A stretch of DNA of 64,000 nt, taken from assembly GCA_015039365.1 (NCBI GenBank), contig WION01000007.1, forward strand, positions 868,001-932,000, in the 5' to 3' direction. The notes beneath the pieces are model-generated. The model made no database searches. It saw only the letters and a program-made list of their open reading frames with translations, and had not been told where the DNA came from. Every line of letters begins with the position of its first letter. Positions within the stretch are counted from its first letter, which is position 1. Made by a program: the position numbers and the translations under genes. Positions 11,413 through 22,319 of the stretch are shown here, in pieces. The DNA comes from Amanita rubescens (lineage: Eukaryota; Basidiomycota; Agaricomycetes; Agaricales; Amanitaceae).

Positions 11413-14400
11413 ATGGCAGCTACAACTGCCAGTGCACCTTCTTTGAGTAGGCTACTATGTGACTTGACATTGCTAATCCTTGACTGACACATAGTATCAG
11501 ATGCAGATGAGACACATGTTCAAATGCTCAGGGAGCGCTATCTATGCCCACACTTTCGCATCCTTGTCATTGGGAGGGCTAATGCAGGCAAGACAACCAT
11601 CCTTGAGAAGGTCTGTGGTGTATCAAAGGGGACAAAGCCCATTATACATGACAAGGATGGTAAGTTGGTCTGAGTTTTGTGCTTCCTTGACTGTTGAGTT
11701 TTTTGCAGGTAATCAGCTTGAACAGTCTGTGTTTCATTTGATGCCATCACTTGAGGTGGGTTGGATAATGATGTCATGTATGGATGTACCCATTCACATG
11801 TAATGATAACAGAGAGGCTTGCATGATATTGAGCATCAAATTACATACCCTAGAAGTAACTTTATCTTCCATGACTCTCAGGGTTTTGAATCTGGTTCAA
11901 CTGAGGAATTGGAGATTGTTTGGAAGTTCATTGCAAAGAAGTCTGCAGAAACTGAGCTGAAAAACCAGCTGCATGCAATTTGGTATATTGATTTATCCTT
12001 TTACATTACTGGCTGATCTGGCTTCCTCTAGGTACTGTATACCTATGGATAGCCCTCGTCCCATTCTACCTGCAGAACTTGAATTCTTTAATCAAGGGAC
12101 AGGCAGAGGCAAGTCCTAGTGAATTTGTATCTCTTCTTGTAACTTGTTGATTTTGGAGAATTGTTTACCCTTAACTATTGTTACCTCTTTCCATTTGCCA
12201 ACTTGCCACAAAATCTACTAGTACTGACTAGGAAATATTTTTTTACAGTTCCTTTGGTGGCTATATTCACCAAATTTGATGGTCAAATAGCCAGTGAATT
12301 TGTCAACTTGACTGAAGCAATGGATGAAGATAAATGGGAGAGAGCCAGGAAAGTTGCTGAAATCACTTTTCAGAAAGTTTATCTTCCTAAGGTTTTGGAA
12401 GCCAAATATCCTCCCAGGACATATGTGCAATTGGAAGGTGAGAATGATGAGGATTTCTTCCTGAAAAATTGGAGTAGTGTTGCTTCATAGACATGGATTT
12501 ACCAGAGAAGAATTGTGCTGAATTAACTCAGCAAACTGCTGATGCAATAGATGATTACAGCATACATCAGCTGTTTGTTTCAACACAGATGAATAATCTT
12601 GACCTTTGTGTCAAATCTGCAATTCAGTGAGGGTCACATTCAAAATGTCAATTACATCATTGACATTGTTTAGACATGTTCTGAAATATGATTATTGGAC
12701 ATGGGATGATGTCATTTCCATAGTTTTGTCAAAATTTCCACATTTCTGGGTATGCATTTTGTCAAACTGCACATCAGCATAGGGAAATATGAATTGCAAT
12801 AGGTGGACAGGGTGGTAGGTGACCTTCATATGGAATAATAAATACTTGCAAAAAGTTCATCAGGAGGTAAGTAACACTCCAATGCCTTCATATGAAAACA
12901 AGATTAGTCATGCTTCAGATGGTCAATGAACAACTGAGTGAACCACAAGTTAGTTGTCATGGTCATGATATTCTTGGTGGTAAGATCTGATGAGTCATGA
13001 TACTGATACCAGTGGGTAAGAAACATTGAACTAGTAGTATAGACTCATCTGATATATTGTCTCATGACAACAGTTTGTGAGTAATGGTTCCTTTGTCATT
13101 AGTAATCTTGTCCAATAATCTATAGGAAGTGAGTGGCTTAGTAACTTTTGGTGAATGATCCTATGATGGTGCTTTATGTACATATACTATAATAGAAAGT
13201 GAGTCAATCTATCATTGTAAGTAGACTTGCCAATCCAGCCTCTTGTGGACAGACAGTGAGTAATACTTATGTATACAACATTGTTTCACACCACATCTGA
13301 CCTGCTTAAAGAAAGTAAGCAACATTGGTGTTTGTGCAGCTTATCAGGTGACATAACTCAATGAACATCAGAAAGTTGGTGGCATACTATCATCTGAAAG
13401 AGAATACATTTCACTGGATTAATAACAGGAAGTAAGTGACATTTCCTCTGTCTGCTTATAGACATTGTGTACATCTTGTCCAAAAATGACAGACAGTAAA
13501 TATTTCTCCTTTTCAAAGCCTCTTCACAACCCAAGCAATTGCAAAACAAACAGGATGTATGTGATCCTTTTATGAGGTGAATTCATCAAATGAAGTACTA
13601 TGGCAAAAGAAAGTCAGTGGTATTGTTTTTTTTTCAAACTCATCATGCTAATTCATTCTAACAGGAAGTGAGTGATGCTGGCCACTCTGCTACAGGCAAT
13701 TTGGATACATTCTTTTGTTCTACAGATTGTGAGCAACATTGCAAGTTTGTGAAAAGCAGTAAATCACATCTTTTCCTATACATAGGAGGTTAGCAGCATA
13801 TCATGCCAATTTAGTGGTTCAAAAGATGACCTTATCAAAATTTTGCCTATGGCCAATAGCATGTGAGTAGCATTGCAAACATTTCTTTTCTACATATGTA
13901 TTTTTCCCCATGGCTGACAGGATGTGAACAACATTGAAGTTTTTTGTGGAAGGCAGTCTCATCACATGACTAACAGGGAGTGAGAGTGACATTGCACCTT
14001 TGGTGAAAGGCAGTCTCATGATTATTTTTTCCTATGACCAACAGCGAGTGAGTGACATTGCACATTTTGTGGAAGGCAGTCTCATCACATGTTTTGATAT
14101 GATGAACAGGGAGTGAGTGACATTGCACATTTTTGTGAAAGGCAGTCTCATCACATCTTTTCCTATGACCAACAGTTGGTGAGTGATATCATTGCATATT
14201 TTGTGAAAGGCAGTCTTTTCCTGTAACCAACAGCAAGTGAGTGACATGGCACAATTTGTGAAAGGCAGTCTCATCACATCTTTTCCCATGACCAACAGCG
14301 AGTGAGTGAGGTTGCACATTTTGTGAAAGGCAGTCTCATTACATCTTTTCCTATGACCAACAGCAGGTGAATAACATTTTCATATTTAAGGCAGTCTCAT

Positions 14401-16053
14401 CACATCATTTTTTGCTATGACCAACAGGGAGTGAGTGACATTGCACCTTTTGTGAAAGGCAATCTCATCCCATCTGTTCCTCTGTCCAACAGCGAGTGAG
14501 TGAGATTCAAGCACATTTTGTGAAAGGCAGTCTCATTACATCTTTTCCTACTATGATCAACAGTTTGTGAGTGAGATTGCACATTTTGTGAAACTTTGGC
14601 AATGGTCTCATCACATCTTTTCCTATGACCAACAGGTTGTGAGTGACATTGTGCATTTTGTGAATTGTAGTCTCATCAAATCTTGTCTTATAACCAACAG
14701 GTTGTGAGTGACATTGCACATTTTCTGAATGACAGTCTCATCACTTCTTTTCCTATGACCAACAGCCTGTGAGTGGCATTGCACATTTTGTGAAAGGCAG
14801 TCTCATCACATAATTTCCTACATACATATGACCAACAGCTAGTGAGTGAGATTGCACATTTTGTGAAAGGCAGTCTCATCACATCTCTTCCTATGACCAA
14901 CAGCGAGTGAGTGACACATTTTGTGAAAGGCAGTCTTACATATTTTTCCATGGCCAACAGTTTGTGAGTGACATTGTACATTTTGTGAGAGGCAGTCTCA
15001 TGACTCTCATCACATCTTTTCCTATTATATGACCAACAACAGCAAGTGAGTGACATTGTGCATTTTGTGAAAGGTCTCATCACATATTTCCCTATGACCA
15101 ACAGTTTGTGAGTGATATTACACATTTGTGAGAGGCAGTCTCATCACTTCTTTTCCTATTGAACAGGTTGTGAGTGACATTGCACATATTGTGAAAGGCA
15201 GTCTCATTACATCTTTCCCTACAACCTACAGCAAGTGAGTGACAGTGCAAATTTTGTGAAAGGCAGTCTCATCACATCCTTTCCCATGAGCAGCAGTCTG
15301 TGAGTGACATTGTAAATTTCCTGACCTGCATTCTCAGCATACCTCAATTCATGAATGTTTGATATGTCCATTGCATCCTATGTATATCAGAAAGTGAGTG
15401 TGTTGCCATATGTTTTCCATGTTTTCCTTTTACATTATTCTCATCATAGATTGTGAGCTTTCATTTCCACTGACTCATTCCCACCTCATGTCTCTCCTTT
15501 CCCTGATTTCCAGGTGAGTGATATTGGTTCATAGAGGCATTGATTTTTACATCAGTTTGCTTGCTAGTTTGTAGGTCTGATGACCCACATTGGACATTTT
15601 ACTATGTGTACTATCTCATACATAACTAGCATGAACTTTTCTCAATGTTTGGAGACAAGCAATGGATCAAGTTTGCAGTCAAGGTTTTTTCTTTTTCTTT
15701 TTTGGGTAGTACACAACTGATGCCATTGCAACAAGCCTACTGATTGCCAGGTCTTAGTTTGTAAATTATTCCTTTTCATTTACTTTAAATACTTAAACTT
15801 TCAAGCAATTATTGTCATTGCCAAGCTATCCTTTTGGATCAATAAACCATTTCTGCCATCAGTCATAGAAGCCTTGGATCAATACAAGCAAAAAGGTTAT
15901 GTCCAGAAGCTGAAGACTGGTATTACTCTGGACTTGATGCACTCTGGTCATCAAGATTTTGTCACATTACTCTATAGGCAGGTGACTCACATTGATGGTA
16001 TGTCACACTTTGTCTAGTCATGGACTACTTATGAGGAGTTTTTGGCAGAGTGA
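11413..16053 (+). CDS. P-loop GTPase (fungal G-domain protein) carrying a triplet-exon array
   Basis: Exons supported by frame: 11413-11446, 11495-11659, 11709-11755, 11813-11982, 12032-12108, 12249-12437, 12491-12626, 12674-12749 and probably 12803-12814. GTPase motifs: Walker A GRANAGKTT, Asp-Xaa-Xaa-Gly-like HDSQGFESGS, and FTKFDG for base recognition; then the conserved QLFVSTQMNNLDLCVKSAI and WTWDDVISIVLSKFPHFW. Intron 12109-12248 is GC-AG. The array of about 41 triplets follows (separate entry). Beyond it, coding sequence resumes: FGDKQWIKFAVKYTTDAIA (near 15650-15755), then 15806-15981 with FLPSVIEALDQYKQKGYVQK, and a last exon 16018-16053 ending TYEEFLAE. The phase between the first two C-terminal exons does not close by my reading, so that part is tentative. 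The biochemical role is unknown. Confidence 0.75.
12815..15574 (+). repeat. array of ~41 intron-like units separated by exactly 3 nt
   Basis: Units of 49-91 bp run from a donor (mostly GTGAGTG) to an acceptor (mostly ATGACCAACAG), with three bases between each acceptor and the next donor. Triplets and first positions: GAG 12864, TTA 12950, TGG 13013, TTT 13074, GAA 13126, AAA 13196, ACA 13253, AAA 13312, AAA 13372, GAA 13429, ACA 13493, GAT 13554, AAA 13610, GAA 13665, ATT 13726, GAG 13786, CAT 13860, GAT 13921, GGA 13977, CGA 14045, GGA 14110, TTG 14176, CAA 14234, CGA 14299, CAG 14364, GGA 14428, CGA 14493, TTT 14564, GTT 14636, GTT 14701, CCT 14766, CTA 14839, CGA 14904, TTT 14961, CAA 15043, TTT 15105, GTT 15167, CAA 15232, TCT 15297, AAA 15391, ATT 15450. 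None is a stop. Units from about 13924 to 15300 are highly alike; outer units are diverged. The last junction (15513/15514) is AG directly followed by GT. Confidence 0.9.
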
Positions 16054-16654
16054 AACACACAGCATGGTAGGTGGTTTATTCCTTTGCATTGATATCATAT
16101 TTACTTGTAGATCACTTATAAAATCTTGATCATATTTACCTTCTAGCCTTTTCATTTACTCTGTGTATCAATATCCTTTCTTGCCTAGCTGATGAAAACC
16201 ATTTCAATGCTGTAACAACATTTATTGTTGTCTTCCATGTAAATATCCAGTTTCCAACCTCCCTGGTCCCATGTAAATACTCTCTTGAGTCTCTCCTGAT
16301 TTCTGACTTTTCTGAGTGTATGATCATGCTTAATCCTGACATGTGATTGTTGCAACTGTCACCTCTTCAACACTAACCTGTTATATGCCAGGGATATCAG
16401 TGGTCTCAGCAGCTGTCCCTTGCAATGCCTGAACTGGGTGTGATTGAGGTCATGAATGATTGTCCAGCAAATAATGTGTTCAGAGATAATGACAAAAAGA
16501 ATCTTATAACTTTACTTGTCAGGAGTGTGGGCCACCACTCAGTCCTCTCAAGGTCTTTTCCCAAGAGAGGTGGGGGAATAAAAAGCTCAAGTAAAATACT
16601 AAGGCACTGGAAGTTGTTTTATGGATGTAGAACAGAATATTATTCTACCAGTTA
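16054..16654. other. spacer after the GTPase gene; possible uncharacterised exon
   Basis: AT-rich sequence. An open stretch on + at 16425-16715 (MPELGVIEVMNDCPANNVF at its start) shows no family I recognise and overlaps the end of the Crinkler-type gene. I do not call it a gene. Confidence 0.4.
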
Positions 16655-18711
16655 TTACCAAACCCCTGCACAAGCCCCTGCTCTGATGTTCTGCTCAAGT
16701 TTTTTAAGCATGTGAAGGTCATGAGCTTTATCCATTATTGCCAATGGCCCAACACCACTTGCCCACTCAATCACATCACCAATGATGAATGGGTATCGGT
16801 CCTCCCCATGAACACCACACCAATCATAGTCAACCAATTTCATATCATCACCATTGACAAGGATATTAGGTGTTCGCAAATCACCAAAGACCAGGTTCTT
16901 GGCATGCAGAAGTTCTATTGCTTTTTTCACTGATGTGATAATGGTATCCAGACAACTCCAGGGTGGACATGGTGATGAATTCAGGAGTCTGCTTAATGTT
17001 CTACCTTTTGCATCGTCCATGACGATCATAAGCAAGCCTCCATAACGGGGACCTTCTGTTCCATCATAGATGAGCTCAGGTGCAAAACCATGGTCAGCAA
17101 GGAGCCGATGAGCATGAGCATTGTAGGTAGGGGCAAACTTCACAACCACCTCTTTTCCATCTCCCTGCTTGGCTAGATAGGTGGCCTTTGATTCATTTGG
17201 TGATATTGGTTCTTTATAATCAATATCCACAGTAGCACCACTCAGGTGCTTGTAGGATCGAACAAAGGTGAAAAAACGAGAAGATGTCGGCTGACACAGG
17301 AGGCTTTCATAATACTGGCGAAGATCTCGAAGGGCTCTTCGGAGAGCATAAAATAGTCGGAGAGGCGTATTGACACTAGAGGGATCAAGGACATGTGGTT
17401 GAAGGTAAATGGAGCCAGTAAGGTCCTGAACTATGACCTTCTGCACGTAGACGGCACCAAATACAGTGATCCATGGGCCCGCGATTTCCACGAGGAAGCA
17501 TGGAGAGCAAGAGATCAGTCGAACAGGTTCATGCTGTACAGGTACATGTGAGTTTGCAATTCCAAGAGAGTAAATACGAGCACACCTCAGGTAAAGAGCA
17601 TGTCCTCGCATAGGATTGCTGTACCCGTGTTTTTCCGTCAATGCCGGACTCCAACTCCAACTCAAAGATAGCCGATAGAGCATCATAACCTGCAGGTATC
17701 CTAGCCACGACCCTGGCACCCGGTTCCGTTCCGTCCGAATTTATGGTCCAAGGCACGCTGACGCCAAGAAGGCGCGATAAGGCGGGTAGGACAGCTTCCG
17801 CTCGACCGGTTGGAGGACCCTGGTCGACCGGCCCACTCCTTTCTAGGTCGTGGAACTGTGATGAAGCTTTCATGAAGCTGAAAGCATCATCTATGCTCGG
17901 CATTGAGTCGTCGCCATCTCCTGGTGAAACGGTTCTATACCCGGGCGTTGTTTCTTTGAAGTATTCCAAAAAACGGTCGAACACAGGATGATAGAGGCCT
18001 ACAGGAGGCCCTGACCTGTCCCACGGCCTGCCGTTGAGGATTTCTGCGTAGTCCTGCTGTGACCGCATTAATCTGGCGTCCTTAGAAACAGCAGAAGGGT
18101 TTAACCCGGTGCGGTATCGCTTTGATTGCGCTTCTTGCACTGTGAAAGAGGTTGGATTCTGTGACAATTCAAAGGAGATATGACAAACAAGCAGAGAGGT
18201 CAATTCCTCCGTCGTCTACTCGCTGTCGTTTTCCTGATTCCGATGGTTCTGTGACGGAGATGAGATGACATAGCCAATGCAAACGACATGTTCACCAATG
18301 GCCGGAGCCTTTATAATTATGTGGATGTATTCGTCGGCAGGCTTCACTGAAAGGATACTGGCGAGGCGCTTCGTGGGCCCTAATTTGTCCGCAAATTGCG
18401 AAAGACCTCCCAGGGACACGATACGTTCAGCCAGAGTGTCGTCTGGCTCAGTAGGGATAAAGTCCTTGGGCTGAGAAAAGCAATGTCATTTCACACCGTA
18501 AGTCATCAATAGCACTTACCTTCCACAATTCCAAAGTGTGAGGATCAACATCCGCTAATATACTTTTTTGTCGCTCGCATTGTATGGCTTTCTTCAAGTT
18601 GCTGACCTTAATATTGCGCCCCACGGTAACTATAAAGACGGCGTATTCGCCTTCGATAACACAATTAAGGTCCCAATCATCGTCTTGTCTCGGTGTACTA
18701 GGCTCTACCAT
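16655..18711 (-). CDS. Crinkler-header protein with kinase-like C-terminal domain
   Basis: Exons 18711-18520, 18470-18296, 18248-18189, 18139-17586 and 17533-16655 make 619 aa in one frame; introns are 47-52 bp GT-AG. The first exon has the ubiquitin-like Crinkler (CRN) header: DWDLNCVIEG, then HTLELWK and, after the intron, PKDFIPTEPDDTLAERI. The last exon is a divergent protein-kinase fold with a candidate lysine in KEVVVKFA, a catalytic-loop-like LVFGDLRTPNILV and KLVDYDWCG in place of the usual DFG. CRN-header proteins were described as host-targeted effectors in oomycetes and chytrids and also occur in free-living eukaryotes with NTPase or kinase payloads. Whether this one is secreted, defensive or selfish cannot be told; no signal peptide is evident. 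The exact start and the intron 18140-18188 are inferences. Confidence 0.8.
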
Positions 18712-19697
18712 ATTGAAATGAGAGGAGGAAGTTCTGGTTGCACTGCCACCGTGACATGGTCTTGCAATAACCCAATGCATGCTTGGATCAAGTTTGCGCA
18801 ACGCATTTCCGGTATTGTCTTTGTTTTCAGAGGAGCTGGACCTCGGGAGCAAGGCACGGGTTTATGGCTGAATGCACTAGGCAACTGTGACCGCGAGATA
18901 AGATGGACACCACCCGGGTTCCATCGATTGTCCACCACAGCCCACCACAGCTCAAAAGAGAAGTACATGTATGAAGCTCATTGGCTCTCCCATTGTGTTC
19001 GAAGGTTTGAGGGTACTCAACTGACCCCCAACATTATTCGTCGATTGCCAAAAGGCCAAAAGGCCCAAAGAACGTCCCGCCAGACGCTCGCGTTCTGGTC
19101 CAGAGGCTCCATCTCGGCTAACGCACACTGGTCATCTTGCCGACTGTCAACCTCATGTGCAGCTAACACACGCTTTTGTCATCCTGCCGACTGCATTTGG
19201 TCCCTCCTTCCGAAGAGCTTGTCGTAGATGCGCTATTAGTAGATGACTAGTCTTATCATCTCAACTTTGCTTCTTGTTAAAGGTGCACACATCATCAAAC
19301 ATCGATTCTCGACGGCATCTGGTCGAGTCAAGCGTTAACTCACCTCATACGACCCTTGCTGTACTTTCCTGCGGTGCGCTGTGTATTTGTATATGCTATT
19401 CTATAATTCTTTGTCAGTGCCATTATTCCTGCGGTGGTCACGGCCCTTCGAAACTATGCTAGAGCTCAGCGTATCTGCACCGGTAATGGAATTTGGTTCT
19501 TGGAACTCAGGCTTGGAGATACTCGAATCAAATTGTTTCCTTAACAGATGGCAAACGATGCATGCCCCCAACACACCTTTATCGTACAATCTACTCACTA
19601 CTCTCTTTGTTCAGTGATACTGGTAAGCATTAATCGCATCGTCAAACGCATCCTCCATCTCATTCATAATCTGGGTAGCGTCTTTTTTCAAATCGGC
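18712..19697. other. intergenic, no gene seen
   Basis: About 1 kb upstream of the Crinkler-header gene and downstream of the HsbA-like gene. Open frames here lack family resemblance and consistent introns. Confidence 0.5.
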
Positions 19698-20345
19698 CTA
19701 ATCGTTCATTGCTGCGTCAGTATCGCCTTCATCTTGTAGGAAGAGAAAAAGACCTACAGGTCCCATCGCGATCATGGCGGCTGCCACTTTAGCCGTGGCT
19801 TTTTCCGCCTTGATGAGCTGCTTCAAAACGTATTGAGAAGCGGATAACTGAACGAAGATGCTCTTCTTCTCTGTGACGGCCTTGAGGGCGTTTACGACCG
19901 TAGGCGTGAGGTCGTGCACGGCGTTGAAGATGGCCTGCGCGTTGGCTACGCTTTTGGCGGTCTGCAAAAAACAATGGTTTGGGGTTTAGGGATGACTACG
20001 ACTACAGTTACTTACGCTGACATCTTGTTCCAATTGGTTCAAATTTTTTTCGACACTTTTGAATTCCGTATGGAGGGCCTTGAAGGGACCGATGTCAATA
20101 CAAGGTTTTTAAAGGAAAACAAAAATTGTTTGACGCTAGGGCTAGTACTCACTATTGCGCTTAGGACGGAGAGCCCATTCTTGATGGACTGTACTGGACT
20201 TGGCAAGGTTATTCAAATCGGTCGAGACCTTGCTCATGGTCTGCATAATCACATCCATAGTGCGCGTCTCGGTGGGAGAAGCGACGGTGAGAGTGAAAAA
20301 AGCAACAAGGAAGAAAAAGGCGGAGGCAAAGGTGAGCTTGACCAT
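19698..20345 (-). CDS. HsbA-like small secreted protein, one frame break
   Basis: The N-terminus MVKLTFASAFFFLVAFFTLT is a clear signal peptide with cleavage likely after VA. The rest resembles hydrophobic surface-binding protein A: an amphipathic helical chain including FKALHTEFKSVEKNLNQLEQ, then ANAQAIFNAVHDLTPTVVNA and a C-terminal KAEKATAKVAAAMIAMGP. Exons by frame: 20345-20153, 20078-20016, 19961-19698 (introns 74 and 54 bp). In exon 1 the frame that encodes NNLAKS must shift by +1 near 20205-20215 to the frame encoding VQSIKNGLSVLSAI. This is either a disabling mutation or one of the assembly-type breaks seen in this part of the window. Confidence 0.65.
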
Positions 20346-21248
20346 AATTACTGGGTTCTCCGTTTCTCTAACTATTTCACTCGTCTTTATACCTGGAATA
20401 TAGGAACCGGTCCCTGTGCGAAGTGATAATTTCATGTTTGACAGATAGGCGTCTCAACGATCGGGATGCACCTGAAAGGAAGGTTGGCCCTCCTGGTTTC
20501 AATATTCAACTGAGCATAGGCGTTTGGCGAAAACGACGCGTACCTGAGACCAATGTAGTCTAGCCAGCTTTAGGAGAAAAGCAACAATATCGACCCCTTC
20601 GCCCCTCGGCACCTTACACTATATGTTCTTCATTCTTCACAGTATGTCGTGCTTGACCAACGCACTACATTCAGGTGTTATTTCTAGATTCGCTGTTAAT
20701 AGCATGGCCGAAGCGACCCGGCGTTTGCCAACGTTGAAGTCTAAACCTGCTATTCTTGGTTCAGGGGGTAGTTGAGTTTTTTTACCCTATTCCGTCCGTT
20801 CTCCTACCGGTCCGCCATCTTGTGATTAGCAACTGATTGCGACAGTCTATAATTCGCCAGGAGAGCTCTCGTTGGTGGCCATTTTCACGCGGAAGTGAAG
20901 ACAGTACGACGCGTTTTGTTTGAGAAAACGTTAGATACCCTGTCAAAAGTCGCTAGTTGAGGCAACCTCTATCGCGCTGTTGAGAGTATTCCGCCTCGCC
21001 CCCATCTACTCTTGCACCGATTGACGATCTTCCTTAGGTTGAAAGGCACAAAAAACGGATGATAAACATTGGGCGGCTGTTGGAGATGAGGGCAGACAGG
21101 GGCGTCATTTTCCAATTCACAGGGACATTAAATACTACAAGCAAAAACTTCAATAGCATGAGTGAGGTAATGTAATTGCGTAAAAAGCCCATTAGATACG
21201 TATAATACAGTAGTAAAATATAGTATGCCATATAATGCGTAGAGTCTG
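20346..21248. other. intergenic, no gene seen
   Basis: No supported ORF or RNA gene between the HsbA-like gene and the next minus-strand ORF. Confidence 0.5.
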
Positions 21249-21930
21249 TCATGGATTCAAGTCATCAATAATCATAGAACGAGTTCCACTTTGTAAATGC
21301 TTCGGAAGATCGGCCAAGTCCGCATCTTCAAGGAAAAGCTCAATCTCGTTGAATTCCTCCAAATACCTCTTCAAATACTCCAGTTCTGAGCGTAGTAGAT
21401 ATGGCGGTTTTGCAGCCGCGATTATCATGTTTTCGTAGCTGGCGGGCATGGGGAGCAAAGGGATTTTCATCGGCGGACCAAGGTAGAGGTATTCCCGCTC
21501 CGGATATGGAGAATCTTCCCTTGAACAAAAAGCGACGAGGGTTAATTCGACAAAGACAGGATATTCCAGGTTCTCCTGCGATTTTGAAGGAATTGGACAT
21601 ATCAAGTCAAAGTCGTGGTGCAAACACCGTTGCATATCGAGGTGTGCGTCTGGACTGGGGGGAAGCGGGGAATTCGAGAGGAGATCGGTGAATTTGGAGT
21701 CTCCTAGCAGAAGGAGCGAGGTGGATTGCGCCGCAGTTGTCTTATCAGCGCTCGTGCCATCATAGAGGACTTTCTGGCCCTCTATGCATTCCTGGACAAT
21801 CTTGTACTGCAACGATATGCTCTTGAGCGTGGCAAATGTTTTCACGACGTCCACATCCTCTTGAACGTAGGCGACGACGAGGTTCAGAGGAACATGTATT
21901 TTTAAGGAGCCCCGTAAGTATATTCTGTGT
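21249..21930 (-). CDS. unrecognised protein, 5' end incomplete
   Basis: One exon is open from about 21930 to the stop at 21249. It begins RIYLRGSLKIHVPLNLVVAY and continues through VDVVKTFATLKSISLQYKIV to a C-terminus rich in Leu/Glu (SELEYLKRYLEEFNEIELFL). I do not recognise the family. Further exons probably lie upstream: an in-frame ATG at 22053 opens a short frame (MDLLANLVSQNLLITV), but I could not close the splice phase between them. No signal peptide or membrane span is visible in the open exon. Confidence 0.45.
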
Positions 21931-22319
21931 ACGCTGTCAGCGTACTAGTATGAACTAAAAGACCAGAATAGAGGACTTGCATGTCATCAAACTGCCACTT
22001 TACTGTGCACCGTGATGAGAAGGTTTTGGGAGACGAGGTTAGCGAGTAAATCCATGATCTTCTGAGTTGCTTTGACGTATGTTAGCCTCCGGCTGGCATC
22101 TTTTATACCACAGCATAAACCACATGAGGCATCTTGGAAGGCCTATCACGCTTGACAGACATAAAGGCTTAACAAAACGCGATGGTGGCGCTTCGCGGAG
22201 AGAAAGGAATTGGGAAACAATGAGATTGAGCGGAGTCAATCACGTTACGTAATGAGAACCTTGTCACCTGCCACTGCTTGCTGGCCACACGACGGCCATA
22301 CGAGCCACATTCACCTAGA
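21931..22319. other. spacer holding probable 5' exon(s) of the unknown gene
   Basis: Lies between the unknown minus-strand gene and FYV10. The short minus-strand open frame starting at 22053 is the only coding-like stretch. Confidence 0.35.

Noticed and set aside
13900..15300. CRISPR-like array (regular repeats with short variable spacers)
   Set aside because: Spacers are only three bases, repeats vary in length, the host is a eukaryote and each repeat has splice-site ends.
18568..19227. 219-aa plus-strand ORF overlapping the Crinkler header
   Set aside because: No domain; it lies opposite the well-supported header exon and has no intron structure.
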